NCBI GenBank assembly: GCA_037127255.1
Contig: JBANSL010000013.1
Location: forward strand, 65,413,688 to 65,477,687
Source: Persicaria tinctoria
Taxonomy: Eukaryota; Streptophyta; Magnoliopsida; Caryophyllales; Polygonaceae
Direction of reading: 5' to 3'
Length of the DNA stretch: 64,000 nucleotides
Below, piece by piece: positions 1-12,100 of this stretch (its first letter is position 1; each line of letters starts with the position of its first letter). Under the pieces are notes generated by a model. The model was not told where the DNA came from and searched no databases. It saw nothing but the letters and a program-made list of their open reading frames with translations. The position numbers were made by a program, and so were the translations under genes.

Positions 1-490
1 CATCTACCAGTGTAGATCAAATTGGTACGTACGTTTGTGAACATTTTTACATTCGTTTTTTACGTACATGGTTTCGGTGGTGGATCGGAAGAGGATTTTA
101 TCGGATTGTCAATTTAACATCGTCGTAGGTTTAAACTAGTTTTAACATCATCGTTTAAAATTAGTTCATTATGATATTTTAGTTTAAAAATGACATTTTA
201 GTACAAATATTGATGTCATTTTTTGTTATATACCGAGTATTTTTTCATTTTAAACGAATAAATTAAATAATTAATGTCATTTTATTCAACTAGGTATTGT
301 TTTCCTTAAAAAGGATAATTTTTAAAATATAATGAGATAATATGTAAGAAGCTAGCTTTTCTACAATGTCTATATCTAATTTCACAAATGCATGTGTCAT
401 GTGTGTGTCATTGTATAATATTACCTCATGAAAATCTGAATAATCTATATCTATATCTATATAACTACTTAATTCAGTAGACTTTGGGTT
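1..490. other. AT-rich intergenic spacer
   Basis: This stretch is AT-rich and has no open frame resembling a known protein. Short repeats such as tatatctatatctatat near 440-465 are simple sequence. I see no gene here. Confidence 0.5.
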
Positions 491-1410
491 GGCGTGTCGT
501 TTTCTCCTCACTTTACTCCATTTTAGCCAATCACGTATTTTCTCTTTTTACCCTTAATTATTTTTTCCATTTTTCTAACAAAATATCTACTTTAAAATCA
601 GGGTTTTACACGCCTCATTACTCAAGACGCCTCCTCCATCTCCATCCTCTCTCTAATTACTCTTTTGCAATTTTTCTCCTTCTTTCAGGCGCCTTCTTCT
701 TCTTTTCTTTCTCCCTCGTTTTTCTAATGGCGATGCTTTCTCCTTCTTTCAAACGCCTTCTTATTTCTCATCTTTCTCCAACTCGTTCTCCTTCTTTTGG
801 ACGATGCCTTTTGGTTGTGGTTGTTCGCTCCACGATCATGGCAAAAAAGAGCTCAGTTATCCCTTCTCACCTCCTCTTCCTGGCCTGTTCGCTGATGTCG
901 CTCACTGTCTTTGTACAATCACACAACTAATCGGACGACTGGACCTGCAACTCCAACCCGGGCTCCTAGATCGTCACCGAGTTGAGGCCATGAATTATCA
1001 CTTGATGGCCACGCCGATGATTGGAAGCCGGTTGCCAGCCTCGACTTCTCTCTCCTTCCTAATCTTGACCCTCGACGATTGTAGTTCAGAATACAGGATC
1101 TTCCATTGCCGTTGGTGAAGCGTAAGCCCCAAATCTCTTTCTTTGAGTTTCATCCTCTCTCTCGTGTTCTTTTTAATTAAATATTAGGGCTTGCCTTTGT
1201 TTGATCAATTTGAGTCGTCTCATATCAGCTCTATGTAATGGATTAAGATATTGTCCTTATTGTGCATCCTTAATTTTTCATTTGCTTCTTTTGGTGAAAA
1301 ATTCTTGACTGGAGAGTGCCTAATTTCCTATATATATTTGAACCAAAAAATTGGGAAGAGAATGGTTTTTGGAAAGGGATATCGATCATTTGAAAGATGT
1401 TGATTAAGAT

Positions 1411-1800
1411 GAGAAAAGGAAGAAGCTAAGAAAATTCAAGGAATCAGCTTGGAAGTGTGTTTATTTTCTGCCTGCTGAGATTCTGGCTATTGCAATGACT
1501 TATAATGAGCCATGGTTCCCTAATACAATACAAGGAACTTCTGAGTGGGACCTGGGGATCAGGTCTGGCCTGACCAAAAAATGAAGTATGTTAGAACTTT
1601 TCTGCAGTTCTTTAGTCACAACTCTTATGTTAAGAGTTATTAGCGTATAGTCATGCGACTTTTCCCTTTCCAAAGTCAGGTTAAAGTTGAAAGGAGTGTA
1701 TATGTATGCTGTTGGATTCTATACATACTCGGTATTTGCTCTAATCTTCTGGGAAACAAGGCGTTTTGACTTTGAGTCATTAGCTTTACAAATTGTTGAT
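1411..1800 (+). pseudogene. Ceramide synthase (LAG1/LOH, TLC domain) gene fragment
   Basis: Translation from about 1411 gives a stretch including KFKESAWKC and [14 protein letters not shown], typical of plant LAG1-homologue ceramide synthases just before and in the TLC domain. A frameshift follows near 1530-1545. The next frame contains [11 protein letters not shown], preceded by a stop where the family has a tryptophan. After an intron-like gap, a second exon starts behind an AG at about 1678 and reads [23 protein letters not shown] through about 1770. The family enzyme makes ceramide from a long-chain base and acyl-CoA in the ER. This copy lacks most of the TLC domain, including the double-histidine region, so it cannot be functional. 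It lies inside the Helitron and is best read as captured DNA. Confidence 0.75.
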
Positions 1801-3649
1801 GAGCAGGTATGAAATGCTTTGTCCGCTTTATCCATTTGCTTATGATCAGGTATATCCTTATGTTGCTAATGGATTTTCAAACACTTCAGCTTCCTTCGGG
1901 AGCTTACATTAAAATCAATGCTTATTTTGTCTCCTAAGGTACAATTTTCTCTCTCAATTTATGATGTTTGGCATGTTGCTGTGTAGCACATAAATCAAGT
2001 CCAGGTATATTGATTGATGCCACCATATGAGATTTATGTGTTTTAAATAGGACCATGGTATTAATTTACTTATCACCTTTTAATGAATTTGGACTCAAAT
2101 AACCAGAGTTACTAATTCAAGATAGCATGTATATGTGTCAATTCATTTTCTCTGACCTACTTGCTAGAATCAGTAGCCATAATGAATTTCACTTCCGTCT
2201 TATTATGCTATGTGAACATGATCCTTATTGTTTACTCTTCTTATTCACCTATTATTTGCCTTTTTCTAAATAGCAATTTTTCTGGAAACTAATAAAAGTG
2301 TAATTTTGTTTGAAAATCCACTTCTATAATTCCATTTTTCCCTTCAGCACCTTAACCTTCTTCCAGATCAATATATAGAAAGACCTCAATGCTGCTTATT
2401 TTGTAGTATGTTTAATATGAAAACAAAATGCTGACATATTTGTCGTGGGCTATTCTTTATATGCTTTCAATTAATTAAATATTTTTATGCTTTATATCAG
2501 ATAGTTTTATTATGTTGGCTTAAGGTTTGAAGTCATGAAGGAAAGAATGGCTAAAATTAAAAAAAACCCTCTGTTTTATGTTCTGCTGCTGACCATAGTA
2601 TAGGAACTTCCTTTCTGTTGCTTTGTGGCATTGCCACCCATTCATCATTTTCCATTTAAAATGAGTTTATCATTTGGCTACCTTTTTTGTGTAGCTCTTC
2701 TCAGATGCTTCTCCATGGACCGTTGATAATTTACATGCTCTGTGTACTGGTAAGTTTTCCATCAAACTTGAAATATGTAATTTGCTTCTGTTTATTCCTT
2801 TTTTCTTTTGATAATTTGTTGCTTATCACTCTTTAATATTCACAGAGGATGTTTTTATTTGTTTGTTTATACTGGAGAGGCATAACCTGTAATTTGCATT
2901 TTATCTTCCCCATCTCTTATACCCAGTATTACCGCTGATAATTATAATTTAAAAGTTCCAATTGAGATCGTTATTTATTTGCATGCTTAGAAGAGAGATA
3001 TCGTAGAAACCATATTTGACTGCTTTTGTGATTTATCTCACTGTGGTTAGTAATATTGTTGATAATTATAATTTAATTATCTTGGTTTTTCTTTATATAT
3101 AATGGCATATCCTGGATTTGATGAGTGTGCTAAGACATTGTTGTTGGTTTGATTTGAATGTAGATTGATGAGTGTTCTAAGACATGAGAGTTTCATTAAA
3201 ACTGAGTTGAATATCTAATCAAGAAGGGTTGAATATATAATTATTTATATTCATATATAGACTCTTGAATATGTATAGCTAGAAACTTAGATTGAGATAT
3301 ATTTTAGTGACAAAGTGAACAAAAATGCAGCATGTGCATGCTCCATTTAGGCATGTTTGCACTATCCAAACTAGCTTCTTCATTTTTGTACTTATGTTTC
3401 CAACAACTTTGTGAAGCATATATGCATGATGCAAACGGGTCCTCTTTTTTGTTTGGAGTGGTTGTTTTAATTTTATTCATCCATCACCTTACTCTATTAT
3501 ATTTATATCTCAAAAATAGTGGGATCCTCGTGCTATTTGCAAATTGATTCATGTTTTTTTCCATCTCTATAATGTTCACAACTACTCAAATCGTATTCGC
3601 ACCAGCCAATGCAAATTGATTTGTACTTCAATTCTATTGTTTCTTTCAA

Positions 3650-3765
3650 GGAAATAATGAACCGGTTGATAAGACGAGACATTGGGGCGACCTTGTGGAG
3701 GAAGAGGACGAACAAATGGGGAAGTAGAGCTGGAAGAGGGTACTCAGTTGGTTGCCTTTCAATGT
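3650..3765 (+). pseudogene. Splicing factor SF3b subunit 2 (SAP145) gene fragment
   Basis: After an exon-like start (tttcaag acceptor at about 3650) the frame reads NEPVDKTRHWGDLVEEED, closely resembling the acidic PVDKSKHWGDLEEEE segment of plant SF3b subunit 2. A stop (TAG) then appears, but a +1 shift restores an acidic stretch (GEVELEEGTQL, about 3715-3755), matching the next part of the same protein. SF3b2 is a core U2 snRNP component. Only about 35 codons remain and they are frameshifted, so this is a dead fragment near the 3' end of the Helitron. Low-complexity acidic sequence weakens the match; the HWGDL core is the best evidence. Confidence 0.6.
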
Positions 3766-4009
3766 ATTTTACTGTATATACCTTACTATGTTTTCTGGAA
3801 ATTTGGTTCCTATTTAGAAGTCTTGGCCTATTTTTTTTTCAACATCAATGGTTCGAACTTCTGTCGTGGGCCAGTGGGTATATTATTGTATTAAACTTTT
3901 CGAACATTTGTTTAGATTTTTATTTCGTTATTCCTTATAATAAATATTTTACATTCTATTTTTCTTTCTTTTTCCCTCGCAAACGCGCCATGGCGCGGGA
4001 ATTACACTA

Positions 4010-4556
4010 GTGCTATTTTAAGTGCAACTTCATCCATAATTATCATCTATACATTTGACTATGATCTCAAACCCAAATATATCAGTCGACAGTCACCCTT
4101 TTCCCTTAATATATTGGGAAGCGAAAAGGATGGATGTCTGAGCGGTTGAATTGACATGATATGTAGAGCTTCCTTCATAGCTTGCTTAGATTGAAATATC
4201 TTCCCGATATACATTGTTATGTCAGTTGCTGACTTATAACTTCCAAAACTTTCAATGTCAGCATTGTAAGAAATATAAACATTGTATTCTTCTATTGTAT
4301 CCCCTTACCTCTTAATTACAACGTAACTTTCACTCCATATTTGTAGGTCTTTTCCATTGCTATTTGATTCGATCATTAGTCTCTCCTTCATCTACAATTT
4401 TAATCCTGACTCATTGGCTATCAACTACATCATCATCAACAACAATATATCAGCATCAACATCAACAACAATATCAGCATTATCTCCATAGTAATATTCA
4501 TAATATAATATATGACATATATGTGTTGTCAGTTGCATTGTCTTCAATAACACACA
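4010..4556. other. Spacer, possibly the left part of an LTR
   Basis: No gene is recognised. The stretch holds a CAA/CAT-rich simple region (4420-4480) and a CA run that served as the hAT target. Because the sequence right of the hAT element looks like the 3' part of an LTR, this may be its upstream part, but no TG terminus could be fixed. Confidence 0.35.
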
Positions 4557-4564
4557 CACACACT

Positions 4565-5024
4565 TAGACCTGTCAAACGGGTCATTCGGGTCGGGTTCGG
4601 GTCGGGTCGCTTCGGGTCTCGGGTAAAACGGGTTCCGGGTTTTTCGGGTTAACTAGAACCCGGGTTTGACCGGGTTTCGAGTCATTTCAGGTCGATTTCG
4701 GGTTTGTCAATTTTTTATTTTTTAAATTAAAAAAATTATAATTTGATAATTTTGCGATAAATTTTAATTAAATATAAAAAATTTTAATTATATTTAATTA
4801 TAAATCAACCGGGTCAATCGGGTCACCGGATCAATCGGGTAAATCGGGTCAAAATTACTGGGTTAATCGGGTCACCGGGTCGAAACCCAGATTACCCGGA
4901 AAATTTCCGGGTTTTCGGGTTCGGGTCGAAAAAAATTTTCAGGTCAAAATTTTCGGGTCTTGACCCAAAAAATTTCGGGCGGTTGGGTCGGATTTTCGGG
5001 TCGGGTTATGTTTTGACATGTCTA
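4565..5024. mobile_element. hAT-type MITE with GGGTCGGGT-rich ends
   Basis: The element begins TAGACCTGTCAAA and ends TTTGACATGTCTA, an imperfect terminal inverted repeat. It is flanked on both sides by the same 8 bp, cacacact (4557-4564 and 5025-5032), the target-site size of the hAT superfamily. Because the target is a CA repeat, the duplication is less decisive than usual. Both arms are dense in GGGTC/CGGGT repeats and the middle is AT-rich; there is no coding capacity. At 460 bp it is a non-autonomous MITE. Confidence 0.75.
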
Positions 5025-5032
5025 CACACACT

Positions 5033-5547
5033 CATTGAAATTCTCATTGGGATTTTAATCTTCAAGTTGGGATTTTGGAGGATAGAGTTTTCTTCTTGGC
5101 TCAGATTTGGAGGCTTGAGGATCCCTTTGGGGATTGGTACTCCTTATATATGGGAGAAGAAGAGGCTCATTAGGGTTTTTATGAGGAAAAAGACAAAACA
5201 CTTAAGGAGGAGAGGGAAAGACAGAGAGTGGTGTGAGGGAGAGAGAGTGGGAGTGATTTCGTTCTTCCGACTTTAAATCCCGACATCCCACCCTGACATC
5301 CGACATCCCAAATTCCGACACCCCAAAATCCGACGTTTTGAAAATCCGACCGGGATTCCAAATTCATTTCAAACGACTCTCGAATTCCTCAAAATCAAAA
5401 TCTAATAAATAAGATTTAGAATCCGTCAAATTGAATTTTAAAAGCATGTCGGGATATTTTCCAAGGACTTTCTGAAAATGGAAATTGCTTGAGGACGGGT
5501 TTTTCCGAAACTTTCCATTTTTAGAAATTCCCAAAGTCCGGTTGTTA
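5033..5547 (+). repeat. LTR-like sequence (partial or solo LTR)
   Basis: This stretch has a promoter-like TATA (ccttatatatggg, about 5144), a purine-rich leader and a terminal region ending ccggttgttata, reminiscent of plant chromovirus LTR ends. It abuts the minus-strand copia remnant directly, where the copia RNase H reading frame stops abruptly at about 5548. No primer-binding site follows. It may be a solo or truncated LTR that removed the copia 3' end. The assignment rests on style rather than a complete structure. Confidence 0.35.
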
Positions 5548-7875
5548 TAGGTATGTTGCGCTGACATTATCGGTGTAAATAATAGAAGCACGAGGAAAGG
5601 GGAAGTGGAGCTCAAGAAGGAGGTTCCGCAGCCAGGAACATTTAGCCACTACGTTGGCAACTCCACGGTATTAAGCCTCAGCACTGGATCGAGACACAAC
5701 TTGTTGTCGCTTAGAGGACCAAGAAACAAGAGTGTCATTCAGAAAGACACAAAACCCGGAGATCGAACGACGTGTATCAGGACAACTCGCCCAATCAACA
5801 TCTGTGTAGGCAACCATGGAGATCGGCAAGGAGGACGGCGATATGGTGATGCCGAGAGCCGAGGTGCCATGAATGTATCGGATGATGCACTTCAATGTTG
5901 CGAAGTGTGATTCCCTCGGGTCGTGCATAAACGGACATACTTGCTGAACTGCATAGCTAATGTTAGGGCGGGTAAACGACAAGTACTGCAATGCACCCAC
6001 CAGGCTCCTATAGAGAGTTGGGTTAGAGACAGAGGGCCCCGATGCATGGACAAGCTTGGCGGAGGTGTCCACCGGAGTAGAGACAGGCTTGCAGTTTAGT
6101 ATGTTGGCTTTGGTAACAGATTCCTTAGCATATTTCTCATGAGACAAGAACAATCCAGAGGCAAAGCGAGTAACAGCAACCCCCAAGAAGAAGCTAATAG
6201 GGCCAAGATCAATCGTGGAAAATTCCCTACTCAGCTGCTGAATAAAAGCCAATCGGAGGCTATCTGTAGACGCAATAAGAATGATGTCAGCAACGTACAA
6301 CAGCAGATAAGCCAGATGAATACCTCGTTGGTAGATAAAGAGGGAGGAGTCACTCTTGCTACTAACAAATCCAATCTGAAGCAGGAAAGTAGCAAAGCGA
6401 AGATACCACGCCCGGGGGGGGGGGGGGGGGGGCTACTTGAGCACGTACAGGGACTTTTTGAGGATGCACACATGAGCAGATCTAGTGTAATCAACGAAAC
6501 CCGGAGGTTGATACATGTAAACTGTCTCATGCAGATTGTCATGAAGAAAAGTGTTCTTCACGTCAAGCTGATGGATGGGCCATGATCTCGAAACAGCAAG
6601 ATGTAACACAGTGCGGATAGTAGTTGGCTTAACCACAGGGCTGAAGTTGTCATTGCAGTCAATCCCAACCTATTGGGAGTTGTCGTTGGCCACCAACCTG
6701 GCCTTGTAACGCATAAGGTTGCCATCTGAGCGAAGTTTGTGGCGAAAAAGCCACATACAACGGGCAATGTTCGCTCAGGGCGAGCGAGGGACAAGGACCC
6801 AAGTATCGTTACTAATAAGAGCACGATACTCGTCACGCATGGCTGCACTCCTATTGGGGTAAAGGGAGGCCTTTTTGTGGGAGGTGGGAATGAGAGAGAG
6901 ATGAGACACAGAGAGGTCAAAGATTTTACTAGGGTGAAAATACCACTCTTATTGCGGGTTTGAATGGTGTTGGGAGCGGGTGTATGGGAAGGCTGCGGGA
7001 GAGGTGCAGGGGCAAGCTAGGAGAATTGGAGAGAAAAGGTATGGTGTGAAAAGGTGATGCGTCGTCAGTAGAGGGCGCATTTGAAGGAGAAGGGGAGGTT
7101 AGAGGGCGAGAGAAGGGAAAGGAAGATTCGTCAAAAGTGACGTGGCATGAGATGATGATGCGCTTTCGAATGGGGTCCAAACAACGGTACCCCCTATGGT
7201 GAGAAGGGTACCCAAGGAAGACGCACTAAGTAGATCGAGGAGCTAGTTTGTGAGGAGCGACCGCCGACTGAATTGGATAGCACCGACATCCAAAGACTCT
7301 AAGGTGAGAGTAAGGCGGAGTGACACCAAAATAAGACCTGTGATGGACAAAGGTTCCGAAGAGTGGTGGTGGGTGTGATGTTGAGGAGGTAGCAAGCGGT
7401 TTCAACTGCATAGGGCCAGTACACGGAAGGGACATGACCATGAAGTAGGAGGGTGCGCATGGAGTTAGTGATGGATCGAATGATACATTTAGCTTTGCCA
7501 TTTGAGAAGAGGTGTGAGGACAAGAGAAGCGAAATTGTATGCCATTATTATTAAAGAAGGTGGGTAGAGCGGTGTTATTGAACTCGCCACCCATGTCACA
7601 TTGGAACGATTTGATAGATCGTTGACATTGAGTGCGAACATATGCATGAAATGTGACGAAATGAGAATAAAATTGAGATTTGTATTTTAGGGGAAGCACC
7701 CATAAGTAATGAGAGAGGGCATCCAAGGAAACCAAAACAAAACGAAATCCATCATTGCTAACGACCAGAGATGTCCACAAATCACTATGAATAATGTCAA
7801 AAGGTGCAAGGGCACGATTAGGAGAATTAACAAACGGCAATCTAGTGTGCTTGCCAAGTTGACATGCTTGACAAT
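5548..7875 (-). pseudogene. Ty1/copia retrotransposon, integrase-RT-RNase H part
   Basis: Read on the minus strand this is the 3' two thirds of a copia polyprotein. GAG-pre-integrase/integrase begins at the right edge (QLGKHTRLPFVNSPN, then a DIIHSDLW core, 7860-7500). Reverse transcriptase follows (VSRSWPIHQLDVKN, about 6590; catalytic motif YVADII in place of YVDD, about 6281-6297), then RNase H (DWASCPDTRRSISGFCVFL, about 5740-5790). Frameshifts and stops are frequent and one catalytic aspartate is lost. A 19-base G run (6414-6432) replaces part of the conserved region after KKSLYVLK. The frame ends at about 5548 within RNase H, so the 3' LTR is missing. The upstream part continues at 17727 beyond the Athila insertion. 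Confidence 0.9.
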
Positions 7876-9102
7876 TGATAGAGCATATTTAGTGTTGCAT
7901 AATAGAGTGCATTTAGCATTATTTAGGTGTGAATATTGCATTTATTTAGTTGAATTTGCATTTTCACTGGTTGAGTTAGAAGAGGCGGAATCTACATGAT
8001 TTTATGGTTTATTTCAGGAAAGTAGATTGGAGGTGAAATGATATTGAAAAGAGCGGAAACAAGTTACAGAAGGACTTAGGAGCTGCTGGAGACGAAAAGG
8101 AGGAAGCTCGGAAGAATCGCAGGCCGCCCCGCGACATTGCTGGCCGCCCCGGGGCTCGAAGGAAGAAACGAGGAACTTCGCTGATCGCCGGCCGCCCCGC
8201 GGCCCGTGCAGTAGCTGATCATCAATTCCGGATTTTACTTAGGGTTTTATTATGTTGTTTTGGGCCGAATTTCTCTAGACTATTTAAGGCTTTTCTAGTT
8301 ATTTCGTTCATAGACGGGATGCACTTTACACCATTGTTGAGAGCGCCGTTGAGCATGAGCAACTAAACTCTCGAGGTTTCGCCTACAATTTGGATCTTTG
8401 ATTGTTGAATTGTGAGTTTCTTAATCTAGTTCTTATTCCTATTGCAATGTTTTGACTTCCTTGTGCTTAATTGCTTGAATGTGTTTTATTCTCTCTGGCC
8501 TGGCCGACTAGTTAGAGTAGATTCATTCAATTGCTAGGGTTTTGTAGATTCCTCGTAGCGAACCTTAACCCAAGTGGCAATCATATCCCTTTAGGACTCG
8601 TAGGACTAATTGGATGTGTAGGAAGTTGAATACATGTTGAATATTGACTCGTAGCTTGATATTATGTGTACCTTGGTTAATTCATAATCTTAATGCTATC
8701 TCTAGGTTGAATCTTAACCGTGTTAGGGTTATTTAGAGATAAGGGTTGCTAGGACTCGTAGGACTAGTAATTTACCTAAGATCTGGACAAGGACATTGAT
8801 AGGAAAAGACAAGAACTAGAGGCTGAAACAATGATCGAATTCATCAATCAAAGTGATAAATTGTAGGTGAACCTATTTCCCTCAACTGAATTTTACAATC
8901 AATTTATTTTGTTTGCTTGCTTCTGCTTTGCTAAAAGGTAGATCTTTTCACAGTAAAAACTCCCCCTTTTCTCTCTTAGCAATTATAATTAGACTTGAAT
9001 TTGATAGATGTCCCTGTGGATCGATCTCTTACTTGCACGCTATACTAGTTAGTGAGTTTGAGTATTCTTTGGCAAGAACAACGACAGGTTTTCCTCTTGT
9101 CA
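7876..9102 (+). repeat. 5' LTR of the Athila-type element
   Basis: The LTR starts TGATAGAGCA and ends CTTGTCA, matching the right LTR in length with about six differences (for example near 7960, 8152, 8854, 8937, 8956 and 9016). A GC-rich cluster with three copies of a GGCCGCCCC motif lies at 8121-8205, in the part before the presumed leader. Confidence 0.95.
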
Positions 9103-9106
9103 AATT

Positions 9107-9124
9107 TGGCGCCGTTGCCGGGGA
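9107..9124 (+). promoter_or_regulatory. Primer-binding site, tRNA-Asp type
   Basis: TGGCGCCGTTGCCGGGGA begins four bases after the LTR end. This is the primer-binding sequence usual for Athila-group elements, which use the 3' end of tRNA-Asp to start minus-strand DNA synthesis. Confidence 0.85.
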
Positions 9125-9183
9125 ACTTTTCTGATTGAATTCTTGTGTTGTTTTAATTGCTAATTTTTGTGTGGACCACTTAT

Positions 9184-12100
9184 ATGGTCCACACTCGTGC
9201 TACTAACTCATCTCTATTGTCTTTAGATTCGGAGATTGAGAGGACTCTCTCTAGATTGAGGCGAGAAGCTCGTGATCGTTTTCGCGAGTTACCTTTCGAT
9301 CAAGGAGAAGAAGAGAGTATAGAGATGGCTGGTAACGAGGAGAATCGAACATTGAAGGAGCTCACAACACCAAACTTAAACCAACAACCATTGGCTATCG
9401 AGTTCCCTGCACTTGATGCAGGTGTCAATTTTGAGCTGAAATCTGGGGTAGTTCACCTCTTACCCAAATTCCATGGGTTGAGTGGTGAGGACCCTCACAA
9501 GCACTTATCTGAGTTCCATACTGTCGTGGTAGGAATGAAACCAGGCAACGCCACAGAGGAGCAAATCAAGTTGAGGGCATTCCCCTTTTCGCTTAAGGAC
9601 GATGCTAATGAGTGGTTCTACTACTTGCCACCAGGTAGTGCAGCAACATGGATACAATTGAAGCGTCTCTTTCTGGAAAAGTACTTTCCTGCAACCAAGT
9701 TGAATAGTCTAAAGAAGGAAATCAGCAGCATTGACCAGCAGGCTACAGAGACACTCTATGAGTACTTTGAGCGCTTCAAGAAGCTTTGCGCTAGTTGCCC
9801 TCACCATAGCTTTTCAAAGAAGGATTTAGTGCTCTTTCTATTCAATGGATTGCTTGACGAGGAGCGCAAGACGGTGAACTCTGCCTGTGGAGGCAACATC
9901 TTGAACAAAACACCCAATGCTGCTTGGGAGGTGTTTTCAGAGCTTGCTGATGGCTTTAGACAATTCAGCAAGGGACTTCATGCTAGAGGGGTACTCGTTG
10001 TTAACTCCTCAACTTCCGCTTTACATAGCGATGTGGCTGAATTGAAAGATATGATGAAAAGGTTCATGCTACAAGGAACCCCACAACAACTTAAGGCATG
10101 TGGCATTTGCGCTGATCCTTATCACCCGACGGACACTTGTCCAATGCTACAGGAGCCACAGGTAGAGCTGAATGCCATGGGGAACTTTGTTCCTCAGCGA
10201 CCCAGGTATGGTAACTATGCTAATCCCAATCAATACAATAACAACTATAATGCAGGTTACCAGGGGTATGGCTATGGTAATAACCAAGCCCCTTTCAATC
10301 CACAAGGAGGACCCCATTTCAGACCTCAGCAACAATTTGATCAAAGACAAAGAGGACCTCCACCAACTAATGATCAATCCAATGAGGATCCTCTCAAAGC
10401 TCTCACAAAGATCGTCTTGGGTCAAGCTGAGCACCAAAAGAATTTGGAGAAGCAACTTAGCCAATTGGCTAAATCGCTGAGCGAACTCCATGCGAAGGAC
10501 TCAAACCAGCTACCGTCTCAAACGGTGGTGAATCCCAAGGAGAACGTCAGCGTTGTGACGCTAAGAAGTGGTAAGGAACTGATTACCACTCCTCATAATG
10601 ATACTAACATGGAGAATTTTGAAACAGGTGCGAACGACGAAGAAGAAGTGGTTCGAAATCGCCAGCCGCCCCGCGGCACCCCTGAGCCGCCCCGCGGCCA
10701 AGCTGAGCCGCCCCGCGGCCCCTCCAGTACCTCATCTGACGGGTATGTTCGGCCTGATTTTCCTCCTCTTAATTCCTTTAAACCCGTTCCTCCCTTTCCT
10801 GAAGCACTCAGAGACACAAAAAGACCAGACAATGACAAAGAGATCTTTGAGACATTCAGTAAGTGCGAGGTAAACATCCCTTTACTCAATCTGATTAAAA
10901 GTATTCCTCGTTATGCCAAATTTCTCAAGGAACTTTGCACGATAAAGAGGAATCAAAAGTTGAAAGGGAAGCAGAAAATTAAGGTAAGCGAACATGTGTC
11001 TGCTGTGTTTCAAAAGCGTCTGCCTAAGAAATGTAGCGACCCTGGCATGTTTACAATTCCATGTGTGATAGGTGAAACTAAGTTTGATAAAGCTTTGTTA
11101 GACTTGGGTGCATCTATTAATGTTTTACCTTATTCTCTGTATGAATCATTGGGTTTAGGACCTTTGCATGAGACTAGAGTGGTGATCCAACTGGCGGATA
11201 GATCAAATGCTTTTCCTAGAGGCATAGTTGAGGATGTGTTAGTTATGGTGGACAATTTGATCTTTCCTGCTGATTTCTTTGTCTTGGATATGGAGCATGG
11301 TAACCAGGAGGCTCCTATTCTGCTAGGAAGGCCCTTTTTAAAGACTGCTAGAACAAAAATTGATGTGTATTCTGGTTCTTTGACTATGGAATTTGATGGT
11401 GAGAAGGTTGAATACAATATATATGATGCTATGAAATTCCCTTCTGATGATCATTCCTTATGCTTTATGGATACCATTGATACTTGTATGCAGGATACCT
11501 TTGACATGAGTTGTGTAGATGACCTGCAGGTAGCTTTAGAAACTCCTATTGAGGAGTTCTCCTTGAATTATGCTTTGACTACTAACCTGCAGGATACCAT
11601 AAGAGACCTGTCTTCCCTCCCTTCCAAATCACAAGAAGAAACATTTATGACATTAATCATTCCAAATGACAAGCTCTTACCTTCTATCGTGAAGGCACCT
11701 GAAGTTGAGCTAAAGCCTCTTCCTGAGCATTTGAAATATGCATTTGTAGGGGAAGGTGACACCTTGCCTGTCATCATCTCTAACAAGCTTACCAAAGAGC
11801 AGGAAGATAGGTTGGTAGGAGTGCTCAAAGAGCATAAAAAGGCTCTGGGATGGACCATAGCGGATATCAAAGGAATCAGCCCAGCTACTTGCATGCACCG
11901 GATCTTATTAGAAGAGGGAGCCAAACCTTCAAGGCAACCTCAACGGAGACTCAACCCATCTATGATGGATGTAGTGAAGAAGGAGGTTCTCAAACTCCTT
12001 CGGGCAGGTATGATCTATCCCATCTCTGATAGTCAATGGGTGAGTCCAACGCAGGTAGTACCAAAGAAGGGAGGCATTACAGTGGTTGAGAATCAAGAAG

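Larger units (their letters stand above)
495..4009 (+). mobile_element. Non-autonomous Helitron carrying gene fragments
   Basis: The right end has the plant Helitron 3' signature. A perfect 14-base palindrome (CGCGCCATGGCGCG, about 3983-3996) is followed after about 9 bases by CTAG and then a T, the expected target base. The left end is inferred: a pyrimidine-rich stretch from about 495 with GCCAATCA (529-536) resembles plant Helitron 5' ends, but the exact TC terminus is not certain. No Rep/helicase coding sequence is visible, so the copy is non-autonomous. The interior is intron-like and holds broken exons of at least two unrelated plant genes (ceramide synthase near 1411-1800, SF3b subunit near 3650-3765). 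Introns are retained, as expected when Helitrons pick up genomic DNA. The region 600-1118 looks like a captured 5' leader with no recognisable protein. An exon-like stretch at 2696-2750, ending in a good GTAAGT donor, was not identified. Confidence 0.7.

Noticed and set aside
1411..1800. A functional ceramide synthase gene
   Set aside because: The two exons are frameshifted, one conserved tryptophan is a stop, most of the TLC domain is missing, and the piece lies inside a Helitron.
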